64,000 bases of DNA, from contig NC_017098.1 in the NCBI RefSeq assembly GCF_000242595.2, positions 2,685,501-2,749,500 on the forward strand. Direction: 5' to 3'. Origin of the DNA: Spirochaeta africana DSM 8902 (lineage in GTDB: Bacteria; Spirochaetota; Spirochaetia; DSM-27196; DSM-8902). The notes under the pieces were generated by a model. That model was not told where the DNA came from. It did no database searches and saw only the letters and a list, made by a program, of their open reading frames with translations. Within the stretch, counting starts at the first letter, position 1. Every line of letters starts with the position of its first letter. Position numbers and translations under genes: made by a program. This document shows positions 1-10,415 of this stretch, one piece after another.

Positions 1-2
1 CG

Positions 3-890
3 GTGCTTACCCTGCTGGCCGGATCCGGCAGCCGCTGGGTCAAGTCGATCCAGGCGGCCGAGGCCGGGGGAACCCCGACCGGCTTCGATCTGCGCAAGCC
101 GCGGGGCCTGTACCCGGTACCCAACCTGCTGCCGCCGGAGGTCTGCCCGGCAGATACCCTGCCGATTGCGGCATATAGCCTGGCAGCGGTCAAGGACCTG
201 GGGTCCCACATTATTATGACCAGCGGATTCGAGGCAGAGATCGAGCAGGAGATACTGCAGCCCCTGGGGTTTGCGCCTGCAAGCTATCGGTTCCAGCAGC
301 AGGAGCTGTTTGCCGGCAAGCCGCTGGGACATGGGGCGGCTGCCCTCCAGGCAATGCCGTTCTGGCAGGAGTATGAGTATGTGATCTGTAATTTTGGCGG
401 GGATGCCAACAACCGCCAGACCATCGAGACCGCCCTGCTGACACTTGCCGGGCTGGATACCCTCGGCGAGGATGCCGGGCTGCTGCTGCCGGCGGCACTG
501 GTAGCCAATCCGGCCTATACCATCGAAACCGATTCCGGGGGGCGGCCGATCGCGTTCCATCATGCCAAACTGACCGGCAGTGAAACCACCGCCGATCGCG
601 GCTGGAGCAACGTCGGGCTGCGTCTGTATCGCACCCGGGATCTGGCCGAGGCGCTGCGCACCCTGCACGATGCCCACTGGCACAGCGACAGCGGGTATCA
701 GGTGCCGGGCAATGCGGGGAACGAGCTGGCGCTGGATAACGCCGATGCCTGGCTGGCAGAACGACGCCGGGCCCGACTGCTGACGATTGCCCGGCCAGAG
801 GAGATCACCCCGGCCAAGACACTGGAGGCAATCCCCGGATTCCTGCAGGCAGTGGCCTCGCTGCCGGGTATGCGCCGATACTCAGAATGA
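3..890 (+). CDS. Nucleotidyltransferase (NTP-transferase fold), 5' end outside window
   Basis: The frame is open to the left edge, so the true start is probably upstream. The first in-window codon that could start is GTG at 3, but it would leave only three residues before the nucleotide-binding loop LLAGSGSRW, shorter than usual for this fold. That loop matches the L-A-x-G-x-G-S/T-R signature of sugar-1-phosphate nucleotidyltransferases, which transfer an NMP to a sugar phosphate. FGGDANNRQT around residues 131-140 may take the place of the metal-binding aspartate loop. The substrate cannot be told from the sequence. The gene converges on the DUF456 gene and their 3' ends overlap by 9 bp. Family-level assignment only. 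Confidence 0.55.
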   Translation: MLTLLAGSGSRWVKSIQAAEAGGTPTGFDLRKPRGLYPVPNLLPPEVCPADTLPIAAYSLAAVKDLGSHIIMTSGFEAEIEQEILQPLGFAPASYRFQQQELFAGKPLGHGAAALQAMPFWQEYEYVICNFGGDANNRQTIETALLTLAGLDTLGEDAGLLLPAALVANPAYTIETDSGGRPIAFHHAKLTGSETTADRGWSNVGLRLYRTRDLAEALRTLHDAHWHSDSGYQVPGNAGNELALDNADAWLAERRRARLLTIARPEEITPAKTLEAIPGFLQAVASLPGMRRYSE

Positions 891-1394
891 ACCCTGCAGC
901 AGCAGGAACACCCCGCGGCCGATATAGCCCAGGATCACCCCGGATACCGCAAGCTTGATCAGGGTCGCTATCATGGTGCCGCGCAGAACCGCCAGCGCCG
1001 CATGCAGCGGCCTGGTGTTCTGCCGGTTATACAGCACCTCGCCAAGATATGCCCCCAGAAAAGCCCCGATCACCAGCCCGAACGGCGGAAAAAACACGGT
1101 CCCGATCAGCATGCCGATAATGCTTCCCCAGACGCCGCCGCGGCCAGCCCCGGCCCGGCGACCGGCGGCCGGGGGCAGCAGCGAGTCCAGCACCACCGCC
1201 ACCACCGCAGCCAGGCCGGTGGCCACCAGCACGACCAAGCTGTACAGCAGCCAGCCGGAGGCCAGCGCCAGCAGCAGCATTCCCAGGTAGGACAGGGGTG
1301 GTCCCGGTACAATCGGGACGATGCAGCCAATCAGCCCGGCCAGGCCAAGCAGAACAGCTGCAACCGAAACAAGAATTTCCAGTGCCATATGCAT
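882..1394 (-). CDS. DUF456 family membrane protein
   Basis: A protein of about 170 residues made almost wholly of hydrophobic segments and glycine-rich stretches (GLAGLIGCIVPIVPGPP near the N-terminus, then GSIIGMLIGTVFFPPFGLVIG), as in the DUF456 family of small inner-membrane proteins. Its function is unknown. The open frame extends upstream to 1553, but the extension is polar and cysteine-rich and overlaps the neighbouring kinase gene, so the ATG at 1394 (or 1388) was chosen. No clear ribosome site is visible; a TATACT sequence lies 2-8 nt before these ATGs. It may be the last gene of the minus-strand chemosensory operon or have its own promoter. Confidence 0.7.
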   Translation of the reverse strand: MHMALEILVSVAAVLLGLAGLIGCIVPIVPGPPLSYLGMLLLALASGWLLYSLVVLVATGLAAVVAVVLDSLLPPAAGRRAGAGRGGVWGSIIGMLIGTVFFPPFGLVIGAFLGAYLGEVLYNRQNTRPLHAALAVLRGTMIATLIKLAVSGVILGYIGRGVFLLLQGSF

Positions 1395-1417
1395 AGAGTA
1401 TACACCCGGGGTGATCA

Positions 1418-1445
1418 CAAAACGACACCCGGAACAGGATTCCGG
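1418..1445. repeat. Solo terminal-repeat-like fragment of the local IS family
   Basis: CAAAACGACACCC at 1418-1430 is identical to the inner part of the terminal inverted repeats of the IS at 46082-47374 and the MITE at 42128-42281. The preceding bases (GTGATCA) resemble the outer part only weakly. It is followed by a 6-bp hairpin (CCGGAA/TTCCGG, 1429-1445). It lies in the 58-bp gap between the hybrid kinase and DUF456 genes. It could be a relic of an excised or decayed element. Confidence 0.35.
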
Positions 1446-1452
1446 TCTGAAA

Positions 1453-4053
1453 TCAAGCGTGATCGGCCGCATCCCCCAGGTAGCGTCTGGCAATCTCGCG
1501 CACCTGTTCGGCGCGAATCGGCTTGGACAGGAAATCATCCATCCCGGCAGCAAGGCACTGATCCCGCACCTCTTTTTGCACCCGCGCGGTCAGGGCGACA
1601 ATCGGCACATGGGGACGATCAAACTCGGCCTCGGCCTCGCGAATACAGCGGGTTGCCGCAATCCCATCCATCTCGGGCATGAGCATGTCCATGAATACCA
1701 GCTGCAGCTCCAGGGTCTCGGCTATTCTGCAGGCCTCGGCCCCGTCCTGGGCCTCGTACAGCCTGGCCGTGGGCAGAATCCGGTGCACGATCTCCCGAAT
1801 AATCACCCGGTTGTGCGGGTCATCCTCGGCAATCAGGATAGACGGACTGCCGGTCATGGGCATCGGGGCCCCAGGTCGCGCCGGTTCCGGAACCGCAACC
1901 GGTTCCGCCGGGTGGACTGCATCAACACAGAACCAGAACCTGGAACCCTTGCCGGGGGTACTTTCCAGCCGGATGCGCCCGCCCATTTTCTCGGCAATAT
2001 GGTTCGAGATAACCAGCCCGAGGCCAGTCCCGCCATAGCGGCGGGTGGTGGAGCTGTCGGCCTGGGAGAATGCCTTGAACAGCTTGTCGCGCTGTGCCTC
2101 TGGTATCCCGATCCCGGTATCCTCAACCTCTATCCAGTAACGCCCCGGCTCCGGGGCAGATCCGGAGGACTGATCATGCATCGAGGCCGTCGACTGCGCG
2201 GCCGCGGTGTCGCCCTTGCGGGATTCCCAGCTCATACGCACCCGCACCGAGCCCTGCTCGGTAAACTTGATGGCATTGCTCAGCAGGTTCACCACTACCT
2301 GACGCAGCCGCACCGGGTCGATAGTCGCGACCGCCGGCATGTCATCCTGCAGCTCCAGCTGCAGGTCCAGCCCCTCCTGGGCGGCGCGCATCTGCATCAT
2401 CCCGACTGACTGGCGCACCACCTCGATGACATCAATCTGCACCGGATCGAGCTCCAAACGACCTGCCTCGATCTTGGAGAAATCCAGGATGTCGGTGATC
2501 ACCTCCATCAGGGAATGGGCCGAAAGGCTGGCATGCTGCAGAAATTTCTGCTGTTTTTCGTTCAGCGGAGTATTTTCCAGCAACTCGGTAAACCCGATCA
2601 CCCCCTGCAGCGGGGTGCGGATTTCATGGCTCATGTTAGCCAGAAACTCGGACTTGGCGATACTGGCTGCCTCGGCCTGCTGCTTGGCCTCGATCAGCTC
2701 GGCCTGCTGGGCACGAATGGTGCTGGTGCGCTGTGCAACCCGCGCCTCAAGGGTTGCATGCACACTGCGTACCAGCCCGATAGACAGCACCACCGAACTC
2801 AGGGCAAAGCCGAACTGGTTGCCGTGGGCGGTCAGCAGGCTGTAGGGCAGAATCCCCAGCGCCCGCAGGGAATGCAGCAGCACCCCCAGAATCAGGATTC
2901 CGTAGGTCAGCAGGAAAAAGCGGGCATTGCGTACCCCGCGGATTGCCATACCGGTCCCGGCGATAATCAGGCCGATAACCCAGACCACCGCGGTGCTGTT
3001 GCCGATGATTGCCACCAGTCGATACGATCCGACCAGCGATGCGGCCATGTACACCAGAATGGGCAGCTGCAGCAGCCGCAACATCGTGTCCAACCGTACG
3101 TCGTTCTGCCGGGTGGCAAGAAAACTGCGCGCAAACAGCAGACCCCAGTACAGCCCGACCGCACCGAACAGCGGCCCAAGGTTGCTCCACTGCCCGCGAA
3201 ACAGCCACGGGGCTGCATCCGAGAGATATTCGTACAGGACACCATGGACAGCCAGCAGGTACACCAGATAGCTGGCCACCGCCAGCACGTAGTACAGGAA
3301 ACTCCGGTCGCGCAGATAGAGAAAAAACACCAGGTTGTACACGACCATGATAAGCATAATCCCGAAGAACAGCCCGGTCATCAGGTTCTCGCGTGAGGTA
3401 CGCTGCACAAAGGCATCCGAGCGCACCAGCGACACCGGTACACTCAGGCTGCTCAAAGACTGGATTCTCAGGTAATAGGTCTGTGGCGCACCAGCAGCCT
3501 CGCTTGACTGCCGACCAAGCGGAAAGACAATGTTGCGATGCGGGATGTCGGTCTGACCAACCGGATAGGAGTAGCCGCCGCGTCGCACGCCCTGCGGTGT
3601 ATGCAGCTCTACCGAGTCCAGCGAGAAGTTCTCTATCTCCAACAGCCAGGAGTAATCCGGATCAACCGCCTCGATAGCGGCCCGGAATCGCAGCCAGTAC
3701 ACCGAACGGCTGTACCCCAGATTCAGCACCCGCTGCGGTACCGGCCGCCACCGGCTGTCGGCTGCGGTATCGGCTATATCGGCCAGCTCGAGCTTACCAG
3801 AGGGGTCTTCCAGGTACTGCAGGCCTCCGGCCAGGGCCTTTCTGCGCACCTCGGGCCCAAGCTGCACGACCGGCGGCAGCCCGGGGTACGCGGGGGCAGG
3901 AGCGGTTTCGGCGCCGGCCGTGGCGGCGATAGCCGTGGCGGCGGTATCCTGCGCTGCGACTTTTGTCTCAGTTTCGGCAACGGCCGCCGCCGGTCCTGCC
4001 GACAGCAGGATCAGCAGTCCAGCGAAAAGAGCTTTTCGGATAGGCCTGCCCAT
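1453..4053 (-). CDS. 7TMR-DISM hybrid sensor histidine kinase with receiver domain
   Basis: An 866-residue membrane sensor. In order: a signal peptide; an Ala/Thr-rich linker; an extracytoplasmic 7TMR-DISM extracellular type domain (about residues 70-210); seven predicted membrane helices (about 220-420); a coiled coil; a HisKA domain with phospho-acceptor His476 in SHEIRTPL; a HATPase domain ([18 protein letters not shown]); and a C-terminal receiver domain with Asp789 in [10 protein letters not shown]. The ligand is unknown; DISM domains in other proteins resemble carbohydrate-binding folds. ATG 4053 was chosen over upstream in-frame starts because AAAGGAAA precedes it. It starts 10 nt after the cheA stop and so probably belongs to the same operon. 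Its receiver domain could exchange phosphate with CheA or the adjacent regulators (inference). Confidence 0.88.
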   Translation of the reverse strand: MGRPIRKALFAGLLILLSAGPAAAVAETETKVAAQDTAATAIAATAGAETAPAPAYPGLPPVVQLGPEVRRKALAGGLQYLEDPSGKLELADIADTAADSRWRPVPQRVLNLGYSRSVYWLRFRAAIEAVDPDYSWLLEIENFSLDSVELHTPQGVRRGGYSYPVGQTDIPHRNIVFPLGRQSSEAAGAPQTYYLRIQSLSSLSVPVSLVRSDAFVQRTSRENLMTGLFFGIMLIMVVYNLVFFLYLRDRSFLYYVLAVASYLVYLLAVHGVLYEYLSDAAPWLFRGQWSNLGPLFGAVGLYWGLLFARSFLATRQNDVRLDTMLRLLQLPILVYMAASLVGSYRLVAIIGNSTAVVWVIGLIIAGTGMAIRGVRNARFFLLTYGILILGVLLHSLRALGILPYSLLTAHGNQFGFALSSVVLSIGLVRSVHATLEARVAQRTSTIRAQQAELIEAKQQAEAASIAKSEFLANMSHEIRTPLQGVIGFTELLENTPLNEKQQKFLQHASLSAHSLMEVITDILDFSKIEAGRLELDPVQIDVIEVVRQSVGMMQMRAAQEGLDLQLELQDDMPAVATIDPVRLRQVVVNLLSNAIKFTEQGSVRVRMSWESRKGDTAAAQSTASMHDQSSGSAPEPGRYWIEVEDTGIGIPEAQRDKLFKAFSQADSSTTRRYGGTGLGLVISNHIAEKMGGRIRLESTPGKGSRFWFCVDAVHPAEPVAVPEPARPGAPMPMTGSPSILIAEDDPHNRVIIREIVHRILPTARLYEAQDGAEACRIAETLELQLVFMDMLMPEMDGIAATRCIREAEAEFDRPHVPIVALTARVQKEVRDQCLAAGMDDFLSKPIRAEQVREIARRYLGDAADHA

Positions 4054-4063
4054 GCTGTTTCCT

Positions 4064-6163
4064 TTACCTGAATAGCCGCTCGACATCCAGCACCAGTGCC
4101 GGGGTGCCGTCTCCCAGCATGACTGCCCCGGAGAACCCTTCGTGCCGCGAAAACATCCGTCCCAGCGGTTTTACCACCCCCTGATACGAGGACGGCACCG
4201 CATCGATTGCCAGACCAAGCTTGCGCTGCCCGTTGGTGACCACCAGCATGTAGACCGACTCTGCCTGGCCGGAAAACCCGAACATGCGGGCAATGTTCAG
4301 CAGCGGCAATTTGGAACCACGGTAGGTCACCAGACCGGCATCCTCATCGTGGTCGTACTCTGCCAGATCGACACACTCGACTACGTTCGCCAGATTGACC
4401 AGATAGCGCTGCCCGGCTACCGGAGCCAGCAGCCCCTCCAGGATAGCCAGGGTGAGCGGGATTCGCAGCGAGAGAGTGCTGCCCTGCCCTGGTTCGGAGC
4501 GGATCGATACGCTGCCGGAGATCGATTCCAGATTGCTGCGTACGACATCCATTCCCACACCGCGCCCCGAGACATTGGTAGCTACATCGGCGGTAGAAAA
4601 CCCTGGTTCGAAAATAAGATCATAGATTTCTTCCTGGCTCAGTTCCTGTCCCGCATCAATCAAGCCGCGCTCGACTGCCTTGGCACGGATCTTTTCAGAA
4701 TTCAATCCGGCACCGTCGTCCTGAACCTCGATCAGGACCGAGGCCCCCGAGTACTGGGCTCGCAGGGTCAGGGTACCCTCTTCCGGTTTGCCCAGTTCCC
4801 GTCGCCTGGCCGGGGACTCTATGCCATGATCGATCGAGTTGCGGATGATGTGCAGCAGGGGATCCTTGAGCTTGTCCAGCACATTCTTGTCCAGCTCGGC
4901 TTCGGTGCCCTCCTGTACCAGCCGCACCTCCTTGCCCAGATCTGCGGCCAGGTCGCGCACCAGCCGCCGAAAGCCGTTGAACAACAGCCCGACCGGCACC
5001 ATATGCATCTCCATGGCCAGCTCGCGCAGCTGCCGCAGCATGGATTCCAGCTGCTCGCTCACGGTAAACATATCCTCGTCCTGCCGCCGATGGGCTAACA
5101 GTCCCATACGGGCATGCAGGGTGCCCAGCTCACCCACCAGATTCACCAGCGCACTGAGTTTGTCGGTACGTACCTTGATGGTAGATGAAAGCTCCACCTT
5201 CTGACGGGTTTCGCGGAGCTTGCGGACATACTGCTGCTCCTCCAGGGCGGACTGCAGCCGCTCCCCGGTAACATAGCCCTTCTCCACCAGAAGCTGGCCC
5301 AGAAAGTCCCGATCCTGCATAACCGATGCCAGCTGATCAGGCTGGATATCCCCGCGCTCCACCAGCAGTTCGCCCAGCCGTTTGTAGGAGAGATTCGAAT
5401 CACCCAGCTCCTCGGCATCGATCAGCACAAACTCCAGCTTGCGCGAGTCCTGGGCAAACAGGAACACATCGCGCAGCTCATCCTCGCTGCGATCAGTGGT
5501 AATCAGAATCTCCCAGCCGATGTAACACTGCTCGGGATCAAGCTCGGCCAGCTCCGGCACGCGACTGCAGAAGCCGATTACCAGGGTGGTTCCCAGCTCG
5601 CCAAGCTCCTGCAGCAGCGAGAGCGGATTCCCGCCGTTCTTCAGGACATCCGGATGCGGGGTGTACTCGATCCGGAAGGTGCGGGTACTGCGCTGTTCAC
5701 CGGGCGCATCGTCGGACAGCACCCCGGCCGGGGCTTGCCCCGACCCGCCGCTGCCGGCAGTGCTGCCAGCGGCATCCGCACCCGACGCCATCAGACGGGT
5801 TATATCGGCAATAATCGATTGATTGGCGGTATCATCGCCGGCGCCATCCAGGGCCGCCTGTACCAGCCGGGTTATCTCGTCGCGGGACCGCAGGGCGGTC
5901 GAGACCGCCTCGCTGCTGACCGCGGCACCGGTGTTGCGGATCTGTTCGAACAAGGCCTCCAGCAGATGGGTAACCTCTACCAGCCCGTTGAACCCGAACA
6001 TGGAGGCCGCCCCTTTCAGGGTGTGCAGATGGCGAAACGCGGCATCCACCAGCTCAAGGTTTGCGGGGGCTTCCTCCAGATTGATCAGGGTCTGCTCGAA
6101 CTCACTCAGGATCTCGGCAGCCTCCTCGCGAAAGATCTCCAGCGGATCGGTCTCGGTCTTCAT
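4064..6163 (-). CDS. cheA: Chemotaxis histidine kinase CheA
   Basis: The 699-residue kinase takes signals from chemoreceptors and phosphorylates CheY-type regulators. Domains: an HPt (P1) domain with His47 in HLHTLKG; a linker rich in Gly/Ser/Ala; a P2-like region near residues 170-270; a helical repeat segment ([15 protein letters not shown], then [15 protein letters not shown]) that also occurs in other CheA proteins of this type; a dimerisation domain; a HATPase with N-box [12 protein letters not shown] and GRGVGMDVV; and a C-terminal CheW-like domain. ATG 6163 has GGGAGG upstream and overlaps the STAS stop codon as ATGA. No cheW, cheR or cheB gene lies in the window, so this is either a secondary chemosensory cluster or it depends on genes elsewhere. 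Confidence 0.93.
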   Translation of the reverse strand: MKTETDPLEIFREEAAEILSEFEQTLINLEEAPANLELVDAAFRHLHTLKGAASMFGFNGLVEVTHLLEALFEQIRNTGAAVSSEAVSTALRSRDEITRLVQAALDGAGDDTANQSIIADITRLMASGADAAGSTAGSGGSGQAPAGVLSDDAPGEQRSTRTFRIEYTPHPDVLKNGGNPLSLLQELGELGTTLVIGFCSRVPELAELDPEQCYIGWEILITTDRSEDELRDVFLFAQDSRKLEFVLIDAEELGDSNLSYKRLGELLVERGDIQPDQLASVMQDRDFLGQLLVEKGYVTGERLQSALEEQQYVRKLRETRQKVELSSTIKVRTDKLSALVNLVGELGTLHARMGLLAHRRQDEDMFTVSEQLESMLRQLRELAMEMHMVPVGLLFNGFRRLVRDLAADLGKEVRLVQEGTEAELDKNVLDKLKDPLLHIIRNSIDHGIESPARRRELGKPEEGTLTLRAQYSGASVLIEVQDDGAGLNSEKIRAKAVERGLIDAGQELSQEEIYDLIFEPGFSTADVATNVSGRGVGMDVVRSNLESISGSVSIRSEPGQGSTLSLRIPLTLAILEGLLAPVAGQRYLVNLANVVECVDLAEYDHDEDAGLVTYRGSKLPLLNIARMFGFSGQAESVYMLVVTNGQRKLGLAIDAVPSSYQGVVKPLGRMFSRHEGFSGAVMLGDGTPALVLDVERLFR

Positions 6164-6471
6164 GATGCCGCCTCCCCGCCAAAGGGCTGCGGCAGCCCGG
6201 CGAACCCGCCGAGTTTCTGCAGGCGGGCAGCGCAACTGCCGGCATTCACCTGCAGGGTGGTTTTACCGGCTGCAGCGCTGCGGGAAAGCGAGAGCAGCAG
6301 TTGATACCCGGCCAGATCGATGCCGGTTACGCCATCCAGATCCAGCTCCACCAGCCCGGCCGCCTGCACTGCCTGCAGCAGCCTGGCATGGACCTCGGCG
6401 GCTTCGCTGTGGGTCAGTCTGCCGCGAATGATTACCGTGCTCTTTTTTTTGGTACTCTTTACCTCGATCAT
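6160..6471 (-). CDS. Single-domain STAS protein
   Basis: A 103-residue STAS domain (MIEVKSTKKKSTVIIRG at the N-terminus, then VELDLDGVTGIDLAGYQLLLSL). STAS proteins act as anti-anti-sigma factors or as partner-switch and scaffold modules. The usual phosphorylatable serine of the D-S-x-G loop is replaced here (IDLAG), which argues against classical RsbW/SpoIIAB serine phosphorylation. It lies between cheY and cheA with a 4-bp ATGA overlap into cheA, so translation is probably coupled. In other spirochaete and delta-proteobacterial chemosensory operons such STAS genes are common but their function is poorly known. Confidence 0.78.
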   Translation of the reverse strand: MIEVKSTKKKSTVIIRGRLTHSEAAEVHARLLQAVQAAGLVELDLDGVTGIDLAGYQLLLSLSRSAAAGKTTLQVNAGSCAARLQKLGGFAGLPQPFGGEAAS

Positions 6472-6503
6472 ACACCCTGCTTTGCTGTGTGCTGCCGGAC
6501 TGC

Positions 6504-6878
6504 CTAAAACTCCGTCCGGGACAATACCTTGTCGATAACCCCAAGCAGCTGCTCCTTCTGAAACGGCTTGGTTACCCAGCCGGTTGCCCCGGCCTCCTTG
6601 CCCTCCTGCTTTTTGGCGTCCTCGCTTTCGGTGGTTACCATCAGTACCGGCACGGCCGGATGGGCCGATCCTCCGCGAATCCGGCGGATCACCTCGGCAC
6701 CGTTCATGTTCGGCATGTTATAGTCGGTAATTACCAGATCGAAGCTGTTGTCCAGCGCAGCAAGCCCTTCACTGCCCTCGGATGCCTGTACCACCTCGTG
6801 GCCGGCACCCTTCAGGATAATATTGATCATCTGCCGCATGGTAGCAGAATCATCGATAATCAGAATTTTGTGTCCCAT
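6504..6878 (-). CDS. cheY: CheY-like single-domain response regulator
   Basis: A 124-residue receiver domain with the acidic pair D9/D10 (LIIDD), phospho-acceptor Asp52 in TDYNMPNMNG, Thr85 region (MVTTES) and Lys in VTKPF. There is no output domain, so it presumably works as a diffusible CheY, phosphorylated by the CheA encoded two genes downstream. ATG 6878 is preceded by AAGGAG at good spacing. The gap to the upstream REC-ATPase gene is 24 bp and to the STAS gene 32 bp, in keeping with one operon. Confidence 0.9.
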   Translation of the reverse strand: MGHKILIIDDSATMRQMINIILKGAGHEVVQASEGSEGLAALDNSFDLVITDYNMPNMNGAEVIRRIRGGSAHPAVPVLMVTTESEDAKKQEGKEAGATGWVTKPFQKEQLLGVIDKVLSRTEF

Positions 6879-6902
6879 AGATTGCTCCTTGATTGTATGC
6901 TC

Positions 6903-8162
6903 TCAGCTGCCGGAATCCTGAATGATCGGCAGGGTGATTGTCGTCCGGACCACCGGCGCCGGTGCATCCCCGGTGTGATCGGTACCGTTGCCGCTGCGAA
7001 TCCAGCCGCCCTGCCGCTTCAGCAGCTTGCGGCAGACGTAGAGTCCGGTTCCGGTGCGCCATTCCTCCTCCGGTAATTCGGTCGGGAACTGGTCTATAGT
7101 ATAGAACAGATCGAACACGGTTTCCGAGTAATCATAGGGAATTCCGGTAACCGGTTGTCCATCGGCATCCCGGGCAACCGCGGCACGGCTGCGATTCTGG
7201 ATGGTTATCTCCAGGCGGCTCCCCCGTGAGTCGCTGCGCACATCAAGGCTCAGGGTAAGCCGCGACCCCTCCGGGGAGTATTTGATGGCATTCACCAGCA
7301 GCTCGTGCAGTATCCGCTTAAGGTATACCTTGTCGATCTTGAGCACACCATGCGGCACCTGCCGGGGAACCCCCACCGAGAACGGTCGCTGGTATGCAGC
7401 CAAGCGCCCCTCGATGTCTTCGCGACAGAAGGCCACGATCTCCTGCATCAATGCCGGCACCTCATGGGTATGCATCTCCAGTTCGATATTGTCGATATCC
7501 CCGATAAAGGTGATGTACTCCATGATCTCTTTCTGGGAGCGGGCTGCCTTGAGCACCATATCCGCCAGGTCAACGCTCAGGCGGTAGGCACCGTCCTGCG
7601 GCTCGGCCAGCTCGGCCTCCAGCAGGTCCACCCAGAGGTAGCCGCCGGCCTGATTTACCGCTTGCGACAACTGCCGGATCATCTGCTCGGTTTGCCGGAT
7701 GTCCTTGCTGGCATACAGCTGCCGCCAGTTCACCAGCTTCTGATGCTCCAGCTCGATCAGTTCATGCTCCTGCCTGATGCGCTCCAGCGCACGCCGGCGT
7801 TCGGAATCCTCTATGCAGCGGTTCACCCGGAAGACCAGCTCCTCGACCACGATCGGCTTGACGATGTAGTCATCGGCCCCGCTTTTTACCAGCTCGATCG
7901 CAATCTGCAGATCAGCATTCCCGGTCAGAAATATAAACGGGCAGTCCTCGTCGTGCTGCCGCACGGCCGCCAGAAACTCGGCGCCGCCCATCCCGGGCAT
8001 GTAGTAATCCGACAGCACCAGGTCAAACCGCTGCGTGCGAAATGCTGCAAGGGCTTCCCGCGGATCGGCGAAGGCCTCGGTCTCGTACTCGTGCTGCTTC
8101 AGGGCTTGCTGTATCACCGTCAGAGTGGTGCGCTCATCATCGACTACCAGTACTTTTCTCAC
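6903..8162 (-). CDS. Response regulator fused to a HATPase domain (no clear H-box)
   Basis: The 419-residue protein has an N-terminal receiver domain (VVDDE, phospho-acceptor Asp52 in SDYYMPGM), a coiled-coil segment around residues 120-160, and a C-terminal histidine-kinase-type ATPase (N-box [15 protein letters not shown], later [12 protein letters not shown]). The usual HisKA H-box between them is not recognisable, so autophosphorylation may use an atypical histidine, or the ATPase may bind ATP without kinase activity. The start is GTG 8162 with GAGG seven bases upstream. It is the first gene of the chemosensory operon, behind a promoter at 8181-8208, and divergent from the chemoreceptor gene. 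Confidence 0.82.
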   Translation of the reverse strand: MRKVLVVDDERTTLTVIQQALKQHEYETEAFADPREALAAFRTQRFDLVLSDYYMPGMGGAEFLAAVRQHDEDCPFIFLTGNADLQIAIELVKSGADDYIVKPIVVEELVFRVNRCIEDSERRRALERIRQEHELIELEHQKLVNWRQLYASKDIRQTEQMIRQLSQAVNQAGGYLWVDLLEAELAEPQDGAYRLSVDLADMVLKAARSQKEIMEYITFIGDIDNIELEMHTHEVPALMQEIVAFCREDIEGRLAAYQRPFSVGVPRQVPHGVLKIDKVYLKRILHELLVNAIKYSPEGSRLTLSLDVRSDSRGSRLEITIQNRSRAAVARDADGQPVTGIPYDYSETVFDLFYTIDQFPTELPEEEWRTGTGLYVCRKLLKRQGGWIRSGNGTDHTGDAPAPVVRTTITLPIIQDSGS

Positions 8163-8180
8163 GCCTGCACCTCGGTCTCT

Positions 8181-8208
8181 ATAATACGCTATTTCGGGCA
8201 GAAATCAA
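8181..8208 (-). promoter_or_regulatory. Predicted sigma70-type promoter of the chemosensory operon
   Basis: On the minus strand, TTGATT (8203-8208) and TATTAT (8181-8186) are separated by 16 bp. Transcription would begin about 10 bp before the GTG start of the REC-ATPase gene and could run through cheY, STAS, cheA and the hybrid kinase. Confidence 0.55.
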
Positions 8209-8210
8209 AT

Positions 8211-8239
8211 TTGCAAATGGCGAAAGCAGGCAGTATGCT
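8211..8239 (+). promoter_or_regulatory. Predicted promoter of the chemoreceptor gene
   Basis: TTGCAA (8211-8216) and TATGCT (8234-8239) are 17 bp apart. The box lies back to back with the minus-strand promoter at 8181-8208, so the two divergent units share about 60 bp of control region. No sigma28-type flagellar promoter was seen. Confidence 0.5.
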
Positions 8240-8273
8240 TTATGACACATCCGTGGAATTTTGTGAGGTGCAT

Positions 8274-10415
8274 ATGAAGAATCTTCGTCTGGGGGTAAAG
8301 CTGATTGGCGGCTTTATTCTGGTAGCGGCCATCGTGCTGGTTGTCGGAATTATCGGGCTGGTGGGGTCAATCCAGCTGCGAACCAACATAGAAGAGATCG
8401 GGCTGGTTCGCCTGCCCAGCATCCAGTCGCTGCTGGAGGTCGAGATCGCTGCCGAAGAGATGATGATGGCTCAGCGTACCCTGATGTCGGAGCAGCTTGA
8501 TATGACCGAACGCCGTCGCTACATGGGCGAGTATGAGCTGGCCAGCCAGGAGCTGCAGGCAACCTGGGAGTATTTTCTTACCCTCCCGGCTACCGACGAG
8601 GAGGTGGTACTGAGCAACCGCTTCGAGAACGAGCTTGACGACTGGCTGCAGCTGAACCAGCGCTGGACAACCATGACCCGGGAGTTCGAGGCGATCGGCA
8701 TCCTGGACCCGGATGAGCTGGTAGCCAACCTGCAGCAGTTTCGCGGGGACCACTACGAACTCGAGCTGCAGGCTGCCATGCTGCTGCTGACCGGACAGGA
8801 GTTCGAGGGCGGGGACGATCCCACCCAGTGCAACTTCGGTCGCTGGCTGGCCGAGTACCAGCCAGACAGTGCCGAGATGGAGCGCCTGCTGCAAGAGGTT
8901 CGTGAGCCGCACAACACCTTCCACCAGGCCGCCGGGCTGATGCGTGCCGAGCTGCGTGCCGGCAACCGCAACGCCGCGCTGGACCTCTTCCAGAACACCA
9001 TGATGCCCGCCTCGGACCAGGTGTTCGAGTACTTTGACGAGATGATCCGGTATGCCGGACAGGCCGAGAACCTGCGCAACGATATAACCGGGCTGGTGCT
9101 GGGGGATATCGCCGACGAGGCCTACGAGGCCCTGGATATCCTGGATGAGCTGATCGCCATCAACGAGCGGATCGCCGCTCAGGCAGTGGAAGACTCGGTG
9201 TCTAATGCCGCTACGGTCATCCTGACGGTTGCCGTGGGGATGATAGTCGGGATCATCCTGGCCCTGCTGTTCGGGGTAATCCTGACCCGCGGCATTACCA
9301 GGCCGGTATCCCTGGGGGTTGCCTTTGCCAAGGCCCTTTCCAACGGTGACATGACTGCCAATATAGATGTAAACCAGAAGGACGAGATCGGGGTACTGGC
9401 CAAGGCCCTGACGGACATGAGCGTCAAGCTGCGCGAGATCGTGCGCGAGGTACAGAGCGCCACCCAGAACGTATCCAGCGGCAGCGAGCAGCTGAGTTCG
9501 GCGGCACAGCAGCTCTCGCAGGGGGCTGCCGAGCAGGCCTCCAGCGGCGAGGAGGTATCCAGCTCCATGGAGGAGATGTCGGCATCGATCCGGCAGAACT
9601 CCGACAACGCCATGACCACCGATCAGCTGGCCCAGAAGGCCGCCAAGAACGCAGCCAGCGGCGGGCAGGCGGTCAGCGACACCGTGGATGCCATGAAGGA
9701 CATCGCCGAGCGGATCACCATTATCGAGGAGATCGCCCGCAACACCAACCTGCTGGCCCTGAACGCGGCCATCGAGGCTGCCCGGGCCGGGGAACACGGC
9801 AAGGGCTTCGCGGTGGTTGCCAGCGAGGTACGCAAGCTGGCCGAGCGCAGCCAGAAGGCGGCGGTAGAGATCAGCGATGTATCCAAGCGCAGCGTATCGG
9901 TTGCCGAGGATGCCGGCAAAACCATTGCCGAGGTGGTCGAGGACATCAAGAAAACCGCCGAGCTGGTGCAGGAGATCAGCGCCTCCAGCAACGAGCAGAA
10001 CTCCGGCGCCGAGCAGATCAACCAGGCACTGATCCAGCTGGATCAGGTAACCCAGCAGAACGCCGGGGCATCGGAAGAGATCGCCTCTACCGCCGAGGAG
10101 CTCTCGGCACAGGCCGAGCAGCTTGAGGAAACCATCAGCTTTTTCAAGATTGATGCCTCGGCCCATCGCCCGGCGCTGGGGGCGCCGGCACAGCGTGCTG
10201 CCGGCAGCACAGGTGGCAGCGCAGGCGGTGGTGCGGGCAGCGGCGGCGCAGCGGCACGAGCAGCGGCACAAAAATCCGGGCAGGGGCACCACCCCGGTGC
10301 TGCCGCACCCAAGGGCACCAAGGCCACCGGCATAACCCTGGCCGAGGATTCGCACAGCCGCCGGCAGGAGATGCCCCGCATCCAGCTGGACGAGGATGAG
10401 TTCGAAGAGTATTGA
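8274..10415 (+). CDS. Methyl-accepting chemotaxis protein with CZB-like zinc-binding sensor
   Basis: A 713-residue chemoreceptor. A first membrane helix (about 8-30) is followed by a helical extracytoplasmic region to about residue 310, a second helix (about 312-336), a HAMP domain and a long signalling coiled coil with the conserved tip ([18 protein letters not shown]). The extracytoplasmic region holds His160, Cys186 in CNFGRW, His213 and His217, the 3-His/1-Cys pattern and CxFGxW core of CZB (chemoreceptor zinc-binding) domains. A Gly/Ala-rich linker near residues 640-670 leads to a C-terminal EFEEY, which fits the x-aromatic-x-x-aromatic tether bound by CheR/CheB. ATG 8274 is preceded by GAGGTG; longer in-frame starts lack support. 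It is divergent from the cheA operon. Confidence 0.9.
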   Translation: MKNLRLGVKLIGGFILVAAIVLVVGIIGLVGSIQLRTNIEEIGLVRLPSIQSLLEVEIAAEEMMMAQRTLMSEQLDMTERRRYMGEYELASQELQATWEYFLTLPATDEEVVLSNRFENELDDWLQLNQRWTTMTREFEAIGILDPDELVANLQQFRGDHYELELQAAMLLLTGQEFEGGDDPTQCNFGRWLAEYQPDSAEMERLLQEVREPHNTFHQAAGLMRAELRAGNRNAALDLFQNTMMPASDQVFEYFDEMIRYAGQAENLRNDITGLVLGDIADEAYEALDILDELIAINERIAAQAVEDSVSNAATVILTVAVGMIVGIILALLFGVILTRGITRPVSLGVAFAKALSNGDMTANIDVNQKDEIGVLAKALTDMSVKLREIVREVQSATQNVSSGSEQLSSAAQQLSQGAAEQASSGEEVSSSMEEMSASIRQNSDNAMTTDQLAQKAAKNAASGGQAVSDTVDAMKDIAERITIIEEIARNTNLLALNAAIEAARAGEHGKGFAVVASEVRKLAERSQKAAVEISDVSKRSVSVAEDAGKTIAEVVEDIKKTAELVQEISASSNEQNSGAEQINQALIQLDQVTQQNAGASEEIASTAEELSAQAEQLEETISFFKIDASAHRPALGAPAQRAAGSTGGSAGGGAGSGGAAARAAAQKSGQGHHPGAAAPKGTKATGITLAEDSHSRRQEMPRIQLDEDEFEEY

